DNA from: RPQJ01 sp046347155
GTDB lineage: Bacteria > Pseudomonadota > Gammaproteobacteria > Steroidobacterales > Steroidobacteraceae
Assembly (NCBI GenBank): GCA_046347155.1
Contig: JAXMGT010000001.1
Span: forward strand, 1,736,001 to 1,800,000
Length of the DNA stretch: 64,000 nt
Direction of reading: 5' to 3'
Shown: positions 33,829 through 43,202 of the stretch, piece after piece
How positions within the stretch are numbered: position 1 is the stretch's first letter
Layout: each line of letters begins with the position of its first letter
Made by a program: the position numbers and the translations under genes
Notes under the pieces: model-generated
The model's input: only the letters and a program-made list of their open reading frames with translations
Databases searched by the model: none
Told to the model about the DNA's origin: nothing

Positions 33829-35196
33829 TCAGGCGAGCGGCGCGAACCGGGCAGTGAAGTGCCTGAGCCGCGTCGGCTGCCACGCGATCCGGTAGCCGCG
33901 CAGCGCGTTCCTGCGCCCCACGATGTCCTCGAACACCTCGACGATATAGTCGGCGTGCGACTGCGTGTAGACGCGTCGCGGCATCGCGAGCCTGACGAGG
34001 TCCATCTCGGCCGGCTGCTCGGAACCGTCCGGCGCGAGGCCGAACATCACCGTGCCGATCTCGCAGGCCCGGATACCGCCCGCTTCGTAGAGCGCCACCG
34101 CGAGCGCCTGGCCCGGGTACTCGAGCGGCGGGATGTGCGGCAGGAACCGCCGCGCATCGACGAACACCGCGTGGCCGCCGACGGGCTGCACGATCGGGAC
34201 GCCGAGCGCGGTGAGTTTGTCGCCGATGTACTCGTTCGTCCGGACCCGGTAGCGGAGGTAGTCCTCGTCGACGATCTCCTCGAGTCCGACCGCGATCGCC
34301 TCGAGGTCCCGCCCCGCGAGACCGCCGTAGGTCGGGAAGCCCTCGGTCAGGATCAGCCGGTTGCGGGCCTCGGCCGCGAGCACGTCGTCGTTCGTGGCGA
34401 GCCAGCCCCCGATGTTCGCGAACGCATCCTTCTTCGCGCTCATCGTCATCCCGTCGGCCGGCGCGAACATGTCGCGCACGATGTCGGCCACGCGCCGGGT
34501 CGACTGGCCCGGTTCGCGCGTCCTGATGAACCACGCGTTCTCGGCGAACCGGCAGCCGTCGATCACGAGCGGCTTGCCGTGCCGGCGCGCGATCGCGGCC
34601 ACCGCACGGATGTTCTCGAGGCTCACCGGCTGCCCGCCGCCCGCATTGTTCGTCACGGTCAGCATCACGAGCGGCACGCTCGCGCCGGACGACTCGAGCA
34701 GCCGCTCGAGCCGCGCGAGGTCCATGTTGCCCTTGAACGGGTGGCGTGACGCCGGGTCGTGCGCCTCCGGGATCACGAGGTCCACGGCGCGTGCACCGGT
34801 CGCCTCGATGTTGCCTCGCGTCGTGTCGAAGTGCGTGTTCGACGGGATCACGCGCCCCGGACCGCCGACGATCGAGAACAGGATCGCCTCCGCCGCGCGA
34901 CCCTGGTGGGTCGGGATCACGTGCCGGAAATGCATCAACGACTGCACCGCGGACTCGAACCGGTAGAACGACGGCGAACCCGCATACGACTCGTCGCCGC
35001 GCATCACCGCGCCCCACTGCGCGGCACTCATCGCGCTGGTGCCGCTGTCCGTGAGCAGGTCGATGATCACGTCCTCGGAGCGGATCGCGAACAGGTTCCA
35101 GCCCGCGCGCTCGAGCAGCGCGCGGCGCTCCTCCACCGTGGTCATCCGGATCGGCTCGACGACCTTGATCCGGAACGGCTCGATGATCGTCTTCAA
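33829..35196 (-). CDS. tnaA: Tryptophanase (tryptophan indole-lyase)
   Basis: A 455-residue PLP enzyme that splits tryptophan to indole, pyruvate and ammonia. The N-terminus EPFRIKVVEPIRMTT aligns with E. coli TnaA, so the TTG at 35196 is the start; it overlaps the protease stop (TTGA). PLP Lys is Lys256 in SAKKDA. Two positions that separate tryptophanase from tyrosine phenol-lyase look tryptophanase-like: ACEIG where the lyase has Arg in MERG, and a C-terminal LRHFTA with His. There is no TnaC leader; coupling to the secreted protease suggests use of peptide-derived amino acids. Confidence 0.88.
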   Translation of the reverse strand: MKTIIEPFRIKVVEPIRMTTVEERRALLERAGWNLFAIRSEDVIIDLLTDSGTSAMSAAQWGAVMRGDESYAGSPSFYRFESAVQSLMHFRHVIPTHQGRAAEAILFSIVGGPGRVIPSNTHFDTTRGNIEATGARAVDLVIPEAHDPASRHPFKGNMDLARLERLLESSGASVPLVMLTVTNNAGGGQPVSLENIRAVAAIARRHGKPLVIDGCRFAENAWFIRTREPGQSTRRVADIVRDMFAPADGMTMSAKKDAFANIGGWLATNDDVLAAEARNRLILTEGFPTYGGLAGRDLEAIAVGLEEIVDEDYLRYRVRTNEYIGDKLTALGVPIVQPVGGHAVFVDARRFLPHIPPLEYPGQALAVALYEAGGIRACEIGTVMFGLAPDGSEQPAEMDLVRLAMPRRVYTQSHADYIVEVFEDIVGRRNALRGYRIAWQPTRLRHFTARFAPLA

Positions 35197-37466
35197 CGCA
35201 CGACGCCCCGCCCCTCGCGACGCCGGCGGCGCGCAAGGCCAGCCAGTGCGGCAAGGACGAGGAGCGCCAGGTCCACCCCCCCTCCACCGCCGCCGGCGCC
35301 GCCGCCGCCCCCACCGCCGGCCGCCTGCGGCGGACCGACCGTCACGACAGCGCTCGCAAAGCGGGCCGTGTCCGCAACCGGGACGGCCTTCACGGTGACC
35401 TTGCCCGTGGCGGGCTGCGAGGCCGGAGGCGTGTACACGCCGGACGCGGAAATCGTGCCGATGCTGGCGCTGCCGCCGGCGACACCGTCCACGTACCAGG
35501 TGACCGACGTGGAGCCTGCATTCGCGACCTCGGCCACGAAGGCGAGCGTCGTGCCACCGGCACGGGTCGACGCGCGGACCGGCGACACGTTGACCGCGAC
35601 GACCGGCGCGGCGCAAACCGGGGCGGCCGTGAACGGCGCTGCGGTCGTCGTCGCCGCGGTCGAGGAGACTCGCACGTCAGCCGTGTCGATTCGCCCCGCG
35701 TCGTCGGTGACCGTCAGCCGGACGACGTAGCTGCCGCTCGCCGGCGCGACGACGGTGGCCGTGGGTCCATTCGCGCCCGAGATCGTCGTCGAGGCGCCGC
35801 CGATCGACGAGACGACCGCCCATGCGTAGGTGCCGAGGTTGCTGCCGCAGGCGGCACTGCTCGGCGTGCCGTCCAGCACGACGTTCTGGCCAGCGGCCAC
35901 CGTGGCCGGCACGTTCACGGCGGCCACCGGTCGCAGCGCCGCGTTGACGGAGCCGAGCGCATTGGCCATGCCCGCCCCGCAGGTGTCCGTCGTGCAGGTG
36001 CATTCGACGGCCTGCGGGCCATTCGTCGCCGGGTCCGCGCAAACCGGGACCCCGGCCTCGCTCGACACCGGGAACGGCTTCGTGGCGCCTTCCTGCAACC
36101 TGGCAATGAGGTTCGTCGTCGAGAGGCGGCTGTTCACCGACAGCATCAACCCGGTGATGCCCGAGACGATCGGCGCCGAGAAACTGGTGCCGACGTTGTA
36201 GTTGAACGCGTCCGTGTAGGCGTTCGCGGCCGGGCCCTGGGTGCCGAGGTTCGTCGTCGTGTCGATCGAATAGAGACAGGGTTCGCCCGTGCCGGTGTTG
36301 ACGCAGTTGCCGCCCGGGGCGGACACGACGATCTCGGGCCCCAGGTTGCTGAAGCCGACTTTCGTGCCGACGTGGCGCAGCGCGGCGACCGCGACCACGC
36401 CGGGACAATTGGCCGGCGCCTCGACGATGCTGCCTTCGTTGCCCGCCGACGCGACCACCACGACGCCGCGTGCGCGGAGCGCCGTGATCGTGTCCAGGTA
36501 GCTCTGCGGGCAGGTGTCGCCGCCGCCGAGGCTCAGGTTCACGACCCGTGCCGGGTACGGATTCGCCGGGGCACCGTCCACCGGCACGCCGGCGGCCCAG
36601 AGCATCGCGGCCGTGATGTCCGAGTCGAAACCGCCGCACTTGCCGAGCACGCGCACCGGCACGATCCAGCCCTGCCACAGCAGCCCGGCCACGCCGGCCG
36701 CATTGTTCGTGCGGGCCCCGATGATGCCGGCCGTGCGTGTGCCGTGCCACGAACTGTCCGACACCGCGCAGTTCGAGAACGGCAGCGACGAGACGTCCCC
36801 CTGCGCGACCCAGTCGCCCGGGTCGGACGGGTCGAGGTCCCAGCCGTCGCCGTCATTCGCGACGGTCGTGTTGCTGACGAAGTCGAACCCCGGGAGCAGG
36901 CGGCCGCCCGATCCGGCCGTGCCGAGGTCCGGGTGGTCATAGCGGATGCCGGTGTCCAGCACCGCAACGACCACGCCCGAGTTGCCGGTCGTCAGGGACC
37001 ACGCATCCACGGCATCGGCCGCGCTCGGCGTCGACGGATCGAGGCGCAGGTACCACTGTCCGTTCGAATTGCCGGGCGCGTAGCCCGGGTCGTTCGGGAC
37101 CAGGCTCGCCGTCCGGTGGCGGTCGAGTTCCGCGTACTGCACGTCCGGGTCGGCGCGCAGGCGATCGATCGCGGCGCTCACCGGGCCGGGCGCGGCGACG
37201 ACCCCGAGTTCGACCACGCGGATTCGAGTCGTGATCCGTCGCGACTGCTGCAGCGGGACGCCGGTGCGGCCGGCCAGTCGAGCCAGGTCGGCCGGCGCCT
37301 CGTCGCCGGCGACTGCGGCATCGGCGTTGCGCAATTTGACGATCACGCGCGCAGGACCCCGGCCGAGGTCGGCGGCCGTGATCTCGGTCGCCGCAGCCAC
37401 AACGGGCGCGTTCGCGACCAGCAGGGCCGTCATCGCCGCAGTCGTCAGGCAGCTTCTCAGGCGCAT
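35193..37466 (-). CDS. Secreted S8 subtilase with C-terminal sorting-type tail
   Basis: A 757-residue preproprotease. The signal peptide covers about residues 1-26, an I9-like propeptide about 35-120, and the peptidase S8 domain about 160-560 with Asp171 (VLDTGIRYDHPD), His241 (SSWHGTRTAG), oxyanion Asn343 and Ser428 (GTSFSAP). Two Ig/PKD-like beta domains follow. The end is a long Gly tract, a hydrophobic helix (VDLALLVLAALAGLA) and five Arg, the layout of GlyGly-CTERM/MYXO-CTERM tails that are cut and anchored at the outer surface. ATG at 37466 gives the best signal peptide. Confidence 0.88.
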   Translation of the reverse strand: MRLRSCLTTAAMTALLVANAPVVAAATEITAADLGRGPARVIVKLRNADAAVAGDEAPADLARLAGRTGVPLQQSRRITTRIRVVELGVVAAPGPVSAAIDRLRADPDVQYAELDRHRTASLVPNDPGYAPGNSNGQWYLRLDPSTPSAADAVDAWSLTTGNSGVVVAVLDTGIRYDHPDLGTAGSGGRLLPGFDFVSNTTVANDGDGWDLDPSDPGDWVAQGDVSSLPFSNCAVSDSSWHGTRTAGIIGARTNNAAGVAGLLWQGWIVPVRVLGKCGGFDSDITAAMLWAAGVPVDGAPANPYPARVVNLSLGGGDTCPQSYLDTITALRARGVVVVASAGNEGSIVEAPANCPGVVAVAALRHVGTKVGFSNLGPEIVVSAPGGNCVNTGTGEPCLYSIDTTTNLGTQGPAANAYTDAFNYNVGTSFSAPIVSGITGLMLSVNSRLSTTNLIARLQEGATKPFPVSSEAGVPVCADPATNGPQAVECTCTTDTCGAGMANALGSVNAALRPVAAVNVPATVAAGQNVVLDGTPSSAACGSNLGTYAWAVVSSIGGASTTISGANGPTATVVAPASGSYVVRLTVTDDAGRIDTADVRVSSTAATTTAAPFTAAPVCAAPVVAVNVSPVRASTRAGGTTLAFVAEVANAGSTSVTWYVDGVAGGSASIGTISASGVYTPPASQPATGKVTVKAVPVADTARFASAVVTVGPPQAAGGGGGGGAGGGGGGVDLALLVLAALAGLARRRRREGRGVVR

Positions 37467-37497
37467 GGTTTGCTCGCTCGAGTGGACCGGACACCGC

Positions 37498-37514
37498 CGC
37501 ACCGCAACGGTGCG
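37498..37514 (-). other. Stem-loop in the protease leader
   Basis: CGCACCG-CAA-CGGTGCG is a perfect 7-bp stem with a 3-base loop, 32 bases upstream of the protease ATG in the 168-base gap that follows tRNA-Cys. It has no T tract, so it is not an obvious terminator. It could be an RNA processing or leader element. The rest of the gap shows only a TACACT-like -10 (37530-37535, minus) without a clear -35. Confidence 0.4.
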
Positions 37515-37634
37515 ACGCAAGGTGGGCGGAGTGTAAAGGATCGGTCACCGCCGGCCACACCGGGCCGATGAACATTGACGCGATCGGAGGTTTCCGCGCG
37601 GGGCGCCGCTGCCGGGCGACCCGAGGCGATCACG

Positions 37635-37708
37635 TGGAGGCTAGGGTCGGAATCGAACCGGCGTACACGGCTTTGCAGGCCGCTGCATGACCACTCTGCC
37701 ACCTAGCC
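37635..37708 (-). tRNA. tRNA-Cys (GCA)
   Basis: A 74-nucleotide tRNA: acceptor GGCTAGG/CCTAGCC, anticodon GCA in the loop CCTGCAAAG, T arm GGTTCGATT and encoded CCA. It follows tRNA-Gly on the same strand, as cysT follows glyW in E. coli. Confidence 0.95.
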
Positions 37709-37720
37709 CTCAAAAGCGCG

Positions 37721-37744
37721 TAACCCCGGGAGGGCCCGGGGTTA
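37721..37744 (-). other. Perfect 10-bp stem-loop between tRNA-Gly and tRNA-Cys
   Basis: TAACCCCGGG and CCCGGGGTTA flank a 4-base loop in the 48-base tRNA spacer. It has no T tract on either strand, so it is more likely a processing or folding element of the pgsA-tRNA transcript than a terminator. Confidence 0.5.
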
Positions 37745-37756
37745 CCGCTGGGAAAC

Positions 37757-37832
<76 letters not shown>

Positions 37833-37882
37833 CCGCATTCCCCGACGGCCCAGGCCGTTAGGGAACGCGAATTTTCAAAGGC

Positions 37883-38464
37883 TTAAGCCTTTCTGTCAAG
37901 GGCATCGTGCCGGCGGATCTCCGGCCAGGCCGCCCGGAGGTAGCTCACCATCGACCACAGCGTGAGCACCGCGGCCAGCACCACGAGCAACATTCCGGTG
38001 TCGTAGATCGGCAGCCCGAACACGTCCTCCCGGAACATCATCATCGACAGGCCCGTCATCTGCACGATCGTCTTCCACTTGCCCATCACCGACACGGCCA
38101 CCGTGGCACGGGACCCGAGCTGGGCCATCCACTCGCGCAGCGCCGAGACGGTGATTTCCCGGCCGATGATCACGATGCTCGTGATGACGAACAGCGGCCG
38201 CGTGTCGTGGCCCACGAGCAACACGAGCGCCGTCGCGACCATCAGCTTGTCCGCCACCGGATCGAGGAACTCGCCGAGCGGCGTCGTGAGGCCCAGCCGC
38301 CGCGCGAGGTAGCCGTCGAGCGTGTCGGTGATCGCGGCCGCGATGAACACCAGCGCCGCCATCGGGTCGGACCACGGGTGGTTCCAGTAGAAGAGCACGA
38401 CCACCAGCGGGACGGCGGCAATGCGCGCAAGCGTCAGGACGTTTGGCAGGCTCTCGAGCTTCAC
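37883..38464 (-). CDS. pgsA: CDP-diacylglycerol-glycerol-3-phosphate 3-phosphatidyltransferase
   Basis: A 193-residue inner-membrane enzyme that makes phosphatidylglycerol phosphate, the committed step to anionic phospholipids. The CDP-alcohol phosphotransferase motif is complete: DTLDGYLARR followed by GEFLDPVADK, with the Asp residues binding metal. Four to six membrane helices are predicted. ATG overlaps the uvrC stop (ATGA). The 16-base perfect palindrome AAAGGCTTAAGCCTTT (37877-37892) overlaps its stop and may serve in 3' processing. Confidence 0.94.
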   Translation of the reverse strand: MKLESLPNVLTLARIAAVPLVVVLFYWNHPWSDPMAALVFIAAAITDTLDGYLARRLGLTTPLGEFLDPVADKLMVATALVLLVGHDTRPLFVITSIVIIGREITVSALREWMAQLGSRATVAVSVMGKWKTIVQMTGLSMMMFREDVFGLPIYDTGMLLVVLAAVLTLWSMVSYLRAAWPEIRRHDALDRKA

Positions 38465-40293
38465 GCGGATGCAGGCCCCGGGTTCATGCGTTCGTAGATC
38501 TTCTCCGCGAGCCCCCGGCTGATGCCCCGCACGCTCGCGAGGTCCTCGACCGATGCCTGCCTGAGTCCCTGCAGCCCGCCGAAGGCCTTGAGGAGTTCCC
38601 GGCGCCGCGCCGGGCCCAGTCCGGGGATCTCCTCGAGAAACGACTCGCGCCGCGCAAGGTCCCGCGCCTTCCGGTGGCCGGCGATCGCGAACCGGTGCGC
38701 TTCGTCGCGCACCCGCTGTACCAGCCGGAGTGCCGGGGAACCCGGTTCGAGTATAAGCGGCGTGTCCTGACCGGCCAAGAACAGGCGCTCCTGCCCGGGT
38801 CGTCGGTCGGCGCCCTTCGCGACGCCGACCGTGACCGCCGGCGCCGCGCCCGCCTCGGCGAGTCCGTCGATCGCCGCGGCGAGCTGCCCCGGCCCGCCGT
38901 CGATCAGCAGCACGTCCGGCATCGGAATCTCCCCGCCGGCGATGCGCGCATAGTGGCGCCCGACCGCCTGGCGCATGCCGGCGTAGTCATCGCCCGGCGT
39001 GAGTTCGCGGAGGTTGAAGCGCCGGTAGGCGTTCTTCATCGGGCCCTCCGGACCGAACACGACGCAGGACGCGATCGCCGACTCGCCCATCGTGTGGCTC
39101 ACGTCGAAGCATTCGACGCGCGAGGGTGGAGCCCCGAGGCCGAGCGCCTCCCCGAGCGCCGACAACTGCTCGGCGACACCCGCACGGCTCGCCGCCTTCA
39201 TCGCCAGCCCGAGTTCCGCGTTCGTGCGAGCCATCGCGACCCAGCGGGCTCGCGCGCCCCGCACACGAGACCGGATCCGCACCGCGTGGCCCGCGCGGCC
39301 GGAAAACGCCGACTCGAGCAGGTCCGCGTCCTCGACCGGCGCGTCGACCAGAATCTCCGGCGGGGCTTCCTGCGCCAGGTAGTGCTGGGCAAGGAACGCC
39401 GCGAGCGCCTCCTCCCGGCCACCGAGGCCAGCGCGCGTGTGGTAGTTCGTGCTGCCGAGGTTGCGCCCGCCCCGAACGAACACGACCGACACGCAGACCT
39501 CGGCGCCGGCCGTCGCGACCGCGACTGCATCCGCGTCCTGCCCGGCCATCCGGGTGACCGCCTGGTTCGCCTGGACCTGCTTCAGCATCGCAATACGGTC
39601 CCGCAGCCTCGCCGCCTCCTCGTAGCGCAGCGCCTCGGCGGCTGCATCCATGCGCTCGCGCAGGCTCCTCGCGACTTCGTCGTTGCGTCCCTCGAGCACG
39701 CGAGCAGCATCGACGACGTCCTGTCCGTACGACTCCCGGGAGACGAGGCCGACGCAGGGCGCGGTGCAGCGCTGGATCTGGTACTGCAGGCAGGGCCGCG
39801 AGCGGTTCGAGAAGTAGGTGTCCTCGCAGGGGCGCAGCCTGAAGAGCCGCTGCAGCAGCAGCAGCGACTCTCGGGCCGCCACGCTGCTCGGGTACGGGCC
39901 GAAATACCGGCCGCGGTCACGGCGGGGGCCGCGGTAGTACTCGAGTCGCGGAAACGCGTGCTCGGTCAGGTGGATGAACGGGAAGCTCTTGTCGTCCTTC
40001 AGCAGCACGTTGTAGCGCGGCCGGTGGCGCTTGATCAGGTTGTGCTCGAGCAGCAGCGCCTCGATGTCCGAGGCCGTCACCGTCACCTCGACGCGTGCGA
40101 TCTGCGAAACGAGCGCCTGCGTCTTCGCCGCGTGGACCCGGCCCCGGAAGTAGCTCGTCACCCGGTTTCGCAGCTGGCGCGCCTTCCCGACGTACAGGAT
40201 CGTCCCGTCCGCGCCGAGCATCCGGTACACCCCCGGCTTCGCCGGCAGCGAGGCGAGGAACGTATCGAGGTCGAAGGGCGCGTCGTCGTTCAC
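38461..40293 (-). CDS. uvrC: UvrABC system protein C
   Basis: A 610-residue excision nuclease subunit that makes both incisions at UvrAB-marked damage. The N-terminal GIY-YIG nuclease (GVYRML...ILYVGKA, about 20-40), a UVR motif that binds UvrB (MDAAAEALRYEEAARLRDR), the RNase H-like C-terminal nuclease (DVLLIDGGPGQL) and tandem HhH motifs at the end (IPGLGPARRRELL, VRGISRGLAEKI) are all present. GTG at 40293 matches the family N-terminus; a GTG at 40332 would overlap the EamA gene by 11 bases. Confidence 0.94.
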   Translation of the reverse strand: MNDDAPFDLDTFLASLPAKPGVYRMLGADGTILYVGKARQLRNRVTSYFRGRVHAAKTQALVSQIARVEVTVTASDIEALLLEHNLIKRHRPRYNVLLKDDKSFPFIHLTEHAFPRLEYYRGPRRDRGRYFGPYPSSVAARESLLLLQRLFRLRPCEDTYFSNRSRPCLQYQIQRCTAPCVGLVSRESYGQDVVDAARVLEGRNDEVARSLRERMDAAAEALRYEEAARLRDRIAMLKQVQANQAVTRMAGQDADAVAVATAGAEVCVSVVFVRGGRNLGSTNYHTRAGLGGREEALAAFLAQHYLAQEAPPEILVDAPVEDADLLESAFSGRAGHAVRIRSRVRGARARWVAMARTNAELGLAMKAASRAGVAEQLSALGEALGLGAPPSRVECFDVSHTMGESAIASCVVFGPEGPMKNAYRRFNLRELTPGDDYAGMRQAVGRHYARIAGGEIPMPDVLLIDGGPGQLAAAIDGLAEAGAAPAVTVGVAKGADRRPGQERLFLAGQDTPLILEPGSPALRLVQRVRDEAHRFAIAGHRKARDLARRESFLEEIPGLGPARRRELLKAFGGLQGLRQASVEDLASVRGISRGLAEKIYERMNPGPASA

Positions 40294-40321
40294 TGCAACC
40301 AGCCTACCGCGGCGCGGCGCC

Positions 40322-41203
40322 TCAGCCACCACGCCGCAGCATCAGCACGTTGCCGGCCACGGCGAGGCAGGCCCCGGCGGCCGTCACGAGGTCCGGCCGG
40401 AAGCCTTCGAACGCCATCGACACGAGCAGCGCGAGCAGCGGGGTCATCACGCCGACCGCCCCGGTTGGCCCCGGGCCGATGCGCTCCTGCAGCGTCAGGA
40501 AGCACGCAAACGTGAGCACGGACCCTGCCAGCGCCAGGTAGAAGAGCGACAGCCACCAGGACGGCACCGACGGGGGAACGAACGACTGTCCGAGTGCAAC
40601 CGCGATCAACGCCGACGTCGCGGCACCGTAGAGCATCCCGTACCCGAGCGACGGCCAGAACGGGAGGCCGTGCGTGCGATTCCGGCTTGCGGTCAGGCTT
40701 CCGACCGCCGACAGGAGCACCGCCGACACGATGAACACGACGCCGAGCGCCGTGTCTCGATTGCCGGCCGCGCGAGCGAACTCCGGCCAGAAGATCAGCG
40801 CGACGCCCGCGAGCCCGAGCAGGCCACCGGTGATGAACCGCCGGGTGACCCGGACGCCGAACAGCCCGTGGGCACCGAGCCCCGTGACCAGCGGGGACGC
40901 CGAATACCCGACCGCGACCAGGCCCGACACCATGTGACGCTCCGAGTGGTACACGCAGACGTAGGAGACGCCGTAGAGGAATGCGCCCTGCAGCGCGAAG
41001 CGCAGGTGGTCGGCGGCCGCGAATCCGAGCCGCTCGCCGGCTGCGGCCCGCCAGGCGAGCACGGTCGCTCCCGCGATCGCGAAGCGCAGCGCAACGCCCG
41101 CCTCGGGCGGGAACAGCCCGATCTGGAACGTGATCGCATACCAGGTCGTGCCCCAGGTGAGCACGCAGATCGCGAACAGCTGCCAGGTCCGGAGGTGGTG
41201 CAA
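40322..41203 (-). CDS. EamA/DMT family transporter
   Basis: A 293-residue inner-membrane protein with ten predicted helices in two EamA repeats, of the drug/metabolite transporter superfamily. WGTTWYAITFQIG and PPEAGVALRF near the start, and PLLALLVSMAFEG near the end, are typical. Substrates of this group are usually amino acids or other metabolites and cannot be read from sequence. It lies between the uracil-DNA glycosylase gene (15-base gap) and uvrC (28-base gap), all on the same strand. Confidence 0.85.
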   Translation of the reverse strand: MHHLRTWQLFAICVLTWGTTWYAITFQIGLFPPEAGVALRFAIAGATVLAWRAAAGERLGFAAADHLRFALQGAFLYGVSYVCVYHSERHMVSGLVAVGYSASPLVTGLGAHGLFGVRVTRRFITGGLLGLAGVALIFWPEFARAAGNRDTALGVVFIVSAVLLSAVGSLTASRNRTHGLPFWPSLGYGMLYGAATSALIAVALGQSFVPPSVPSWWLSLFYLALAGSVLTFACFLTLQERIGPGPTGAVGVMTPLLALLVSMAFEGFRPDLVTAAGACLAVAGNVLMLRRGG

Positions 41204-41218
41204 CGGACGTGTCCTCGG

Positions 41219-41854
41219 TCAGCCGCCGCGTGCCAGCGCGGTCGCGCGGCCCACGACGTCCTGGAACATCTCCGGCGTCAACCGCCGGGTGTTCGTGTTG
41301 TAGCGGCTGCAGTGGTACGAGTCCACCATGACGCGCCCGTCCGGCAGGCGGTGCTCGGCCCCGTGGGCGAACCGCCAGCGCGACGCGCGCTCGCGGCGCG
41401 CCCTCAGCACGGACGAATGCGCGATCGAACCGAGCGCGAGGATCACCGTCGAGACGGGCAGGCCGTCGAGTTCCCGGGCCAGGTAGTCGTTGCAGGCGGC
41501 GATCTCGGCGGGCGTCGGTTTGTTGCCCGGCGGGACGCACTTCACCGCGTTCGTGATCCGGCACCCGGTGAGTTCGAGCCCGTCGTCACGCGCGACCGAG
41601 ACGGGCCGGCTTGCCCAGCCGTGCGCGTGCAGCGTTTCGTACAGCAGCACCCCCGCGTAATCGCCGGTGAACGGCCGTCCGGTGGCATTCGCCCCATGGA
41701 AACCGGGCGCGAGCCCGACCACCAGCAGCCGCGGGGCCGCGTCGCCGAACGGTGGCACCGGCGCACAGTGATACCCCGGGTGCAGCGCCCTGCCCTCGTC
41801 GAGGTACGCAGCGAGGCGCGGGCAGCGCCGGCAGCCGGGATCGAACTCAGTCAT
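41219..41854 (-). CDS. Type 5 uracil-DNA glycosylase (UdgB-like)
   Basis: A 211-residue family 5 glycosylase that excises uracil (and often hypoxanthine) from DNA. Motif A is GLAPGFHGANATGRPFTGD, which lacks the Asp/Asn water activator of families 1 and 4, and motif B is HCSRYNTNTRR. Cys8 and Cys11 (CRRC) with two later cysteines (AVKC, YHC) form the Fe-S cluster site. The start overlaps the icd stop by eight bases, so it is probably translated with icd. Family 5 enzymes are common in high-G+C and thermophilic organisms, where cytosine deamination is a burden. Confidence 0.87.
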   Translation of the reverse strand: MTEFDPGCRRCPRLAAYLDEGRALHPGYHCAPVPPFGDAAPRLLVVGLAPGFHGANATGRPFTGDYAGVLLYETLHAHGWASRPVSVARDDGLELTGCRITNAVKCVPPGNKPTPAEIAACNDYLARELDGLPVSTVILALGSIAHSSVLRARRERASRWRFAHGAEHRLPDGRVMVDSYHCSRYNTNTRRLTPEMFQDVVGRATALARGG

Positions 41855-43184
41855 CCATGTGCCTGACGACGGCCTCGCCGAACCCTGAAGTGCCGACGAG
41901 AATCGCGCCGGGCACGAGTTCCTCGAGTTCCTGTTTCACGTCGGCCGCACTCCTCGCGTGCGGGTGCTTCGGCGCGCGGATCGCCTTGCGCATCCGCGCC
42001 AGGTCGAACGTGAGTTCCTTCGCCGCGATCGTGTTCACGACGCCCTTCATCACGAGGTCGGCCGCCTCGGTCCAGCGCAGGTAGCGAAGCATCATCTCGG
42101 CCGAGAGTATCAGCGAACCCGGATTCACGCGGTCCTTGCCGGCGAACCCGGGCGCGGTGCCGTGGGTCGCCTCGAACACCGCGACACCCTCGCCGATGTT
42201 GCCGCCCGGTGCGATGCCGATCCCGCCCACCTGCGCGGCCAGCGCGTCGGAGATGTAGTCGCCGTTCAGGTTCAGCGTGGCGATCACGTCGAAGTCCTCC
42301 GGCCTGAGGAGGATCTGCTGCAGGAAGTTGTCCGCGATCATGTCCTTCACGACGATCTCGCGGCCGGTCACCGGGTTCGGGAAGCTCATCCACGGGCCGC
42401 CGCCCACCTCGAGCGCGCCGAACTCGTCCTTGGCGAGCTGGTAGCCCCAGTTCCGGAACGCGCCTTCCGTGTACTTCATGATGTTGCCCTTGTGGACCAG
42501 CGTCACGGAACTGCGGTCGTTGTCCACGGCGTACTGCATCGCCTTGCGGATCAGCCGCTGCGAGCCCTCCTTCGAGACCGGCTTGATCCCGATTCCGGAA
42601 CTTGACGGGAAGCGGATGCCGCGCGCGCCGAGGTCGTGCTGCAGGAAGTGGATCAGCTTCTGCACCTCCTGCGACCCGGCCGGGTACTCGATGCCGGCGT
42701 AGATGTCCTCGGTGTTCTCGCGGAAGATCACCATGTCCACGTAGCTCGAGTCCGCCATCGGGGTCACGACGCCCGGGAAGTACCGGATCGGCCGCACGCA
42801 GGCGTAGAGGTCGAGGTTCTGGCGCATCGCGACGTTCAGCGAGCGAATGCCGCCGCCGACCGGGGTCGCGAGCGGCCCCTTGATCGAGACGACGAACTTT
42901 CCGAGCGCGTGCTGGGTCTCTTCGGGGAACCAGGCCCCCGGTCCGTAGACCTTCGACGCCTTCTCGCCGGCGTAGATCTCCATCCACTCGATCCGGCGGC
43001 GGTCGCCATAGGCCTTCAGTACCGCCGCGTCGACGACGCGGCGCATCACCGGCGTGATGTCCACGCCGATCCCGTCGCCCTCGACGAACGGGATGATCGG
43101 CCGGTCCGGAACCTCGATCGTTCCGTCACGGTTCACACTGATCGCCTCGCCCTCGGCGGGCACCTGGATCCTGTCGTACTGCAT
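41847..43184 (-). CDS. icd: NADP-dependent isocitrate dehydrogenase
   Basis: A 445-residue homodimeric TCA-cycle enzyme converting isocitrate to 2-oxoglutarate. The E. coli-type N-terminus (MQYDRIQVPAEG), substrate loop GGGIRSLNVAMRQ with Ser115 (the AceK phosphorylation site in E. coli), and NADP-site features are conserved. The presence of aceA and aceB just upstream makes AceK-like branch-point control likely, though aceK is not in the window. It starts 77 bases after aceA, past a strong hairpin. Confidence 0.95.
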   Translation of the reverse strand: MQYDRIQVPAEGEAISVNRDGTIEVPDRPIIPFVEGDGIGVDITPVMRRVVDAAVLKAYGDRRRIEWMEIYAGEKASKVYGPGAWFPEETQHALGKFVVSIKGPLATPVGGGIRSLNVAMRQNLDLYACVRPIRYFPGVVTPMADSSYVDMVIFRENTEDIYAGIEYPAGSQEVQKLIHFLQHDLGARGIRFPSSSGIGIKPVSKEGSQRLIRKAMQYAVDNDRSSVTLVHKGNIMKYTEGAFRNWGYQLAKDEFGALEVGGGPWMSFPNPVTGREIVVKDMIADNFLQQILLRPEDFDVIATLNLNGDYISDALAAQVGGIGIAPGGNIGEGVAVFEATHGTAPGFAGKDRVNPGSLILSAEMMLRYLRWTEAADLVMKGVVNTIAAKELTFDLARMRKAIRAPKHPHARSAADVKQELEELVPGAILVGTSGFGEAVVRHMDD

Positions 43185-43202
43185 GCTCGGGCCTCGAATT
43201 GG

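Noticed and set aside
33829..35196. Tyrosine phenol-lyase as the identity of the PLP lyase
   Set aside because: The Arg that binds tyrosine's carboxylate region in phenol-lyases is replaced (ACEIG) and the C-terminal LRHFTA has His as in tryptophanase.
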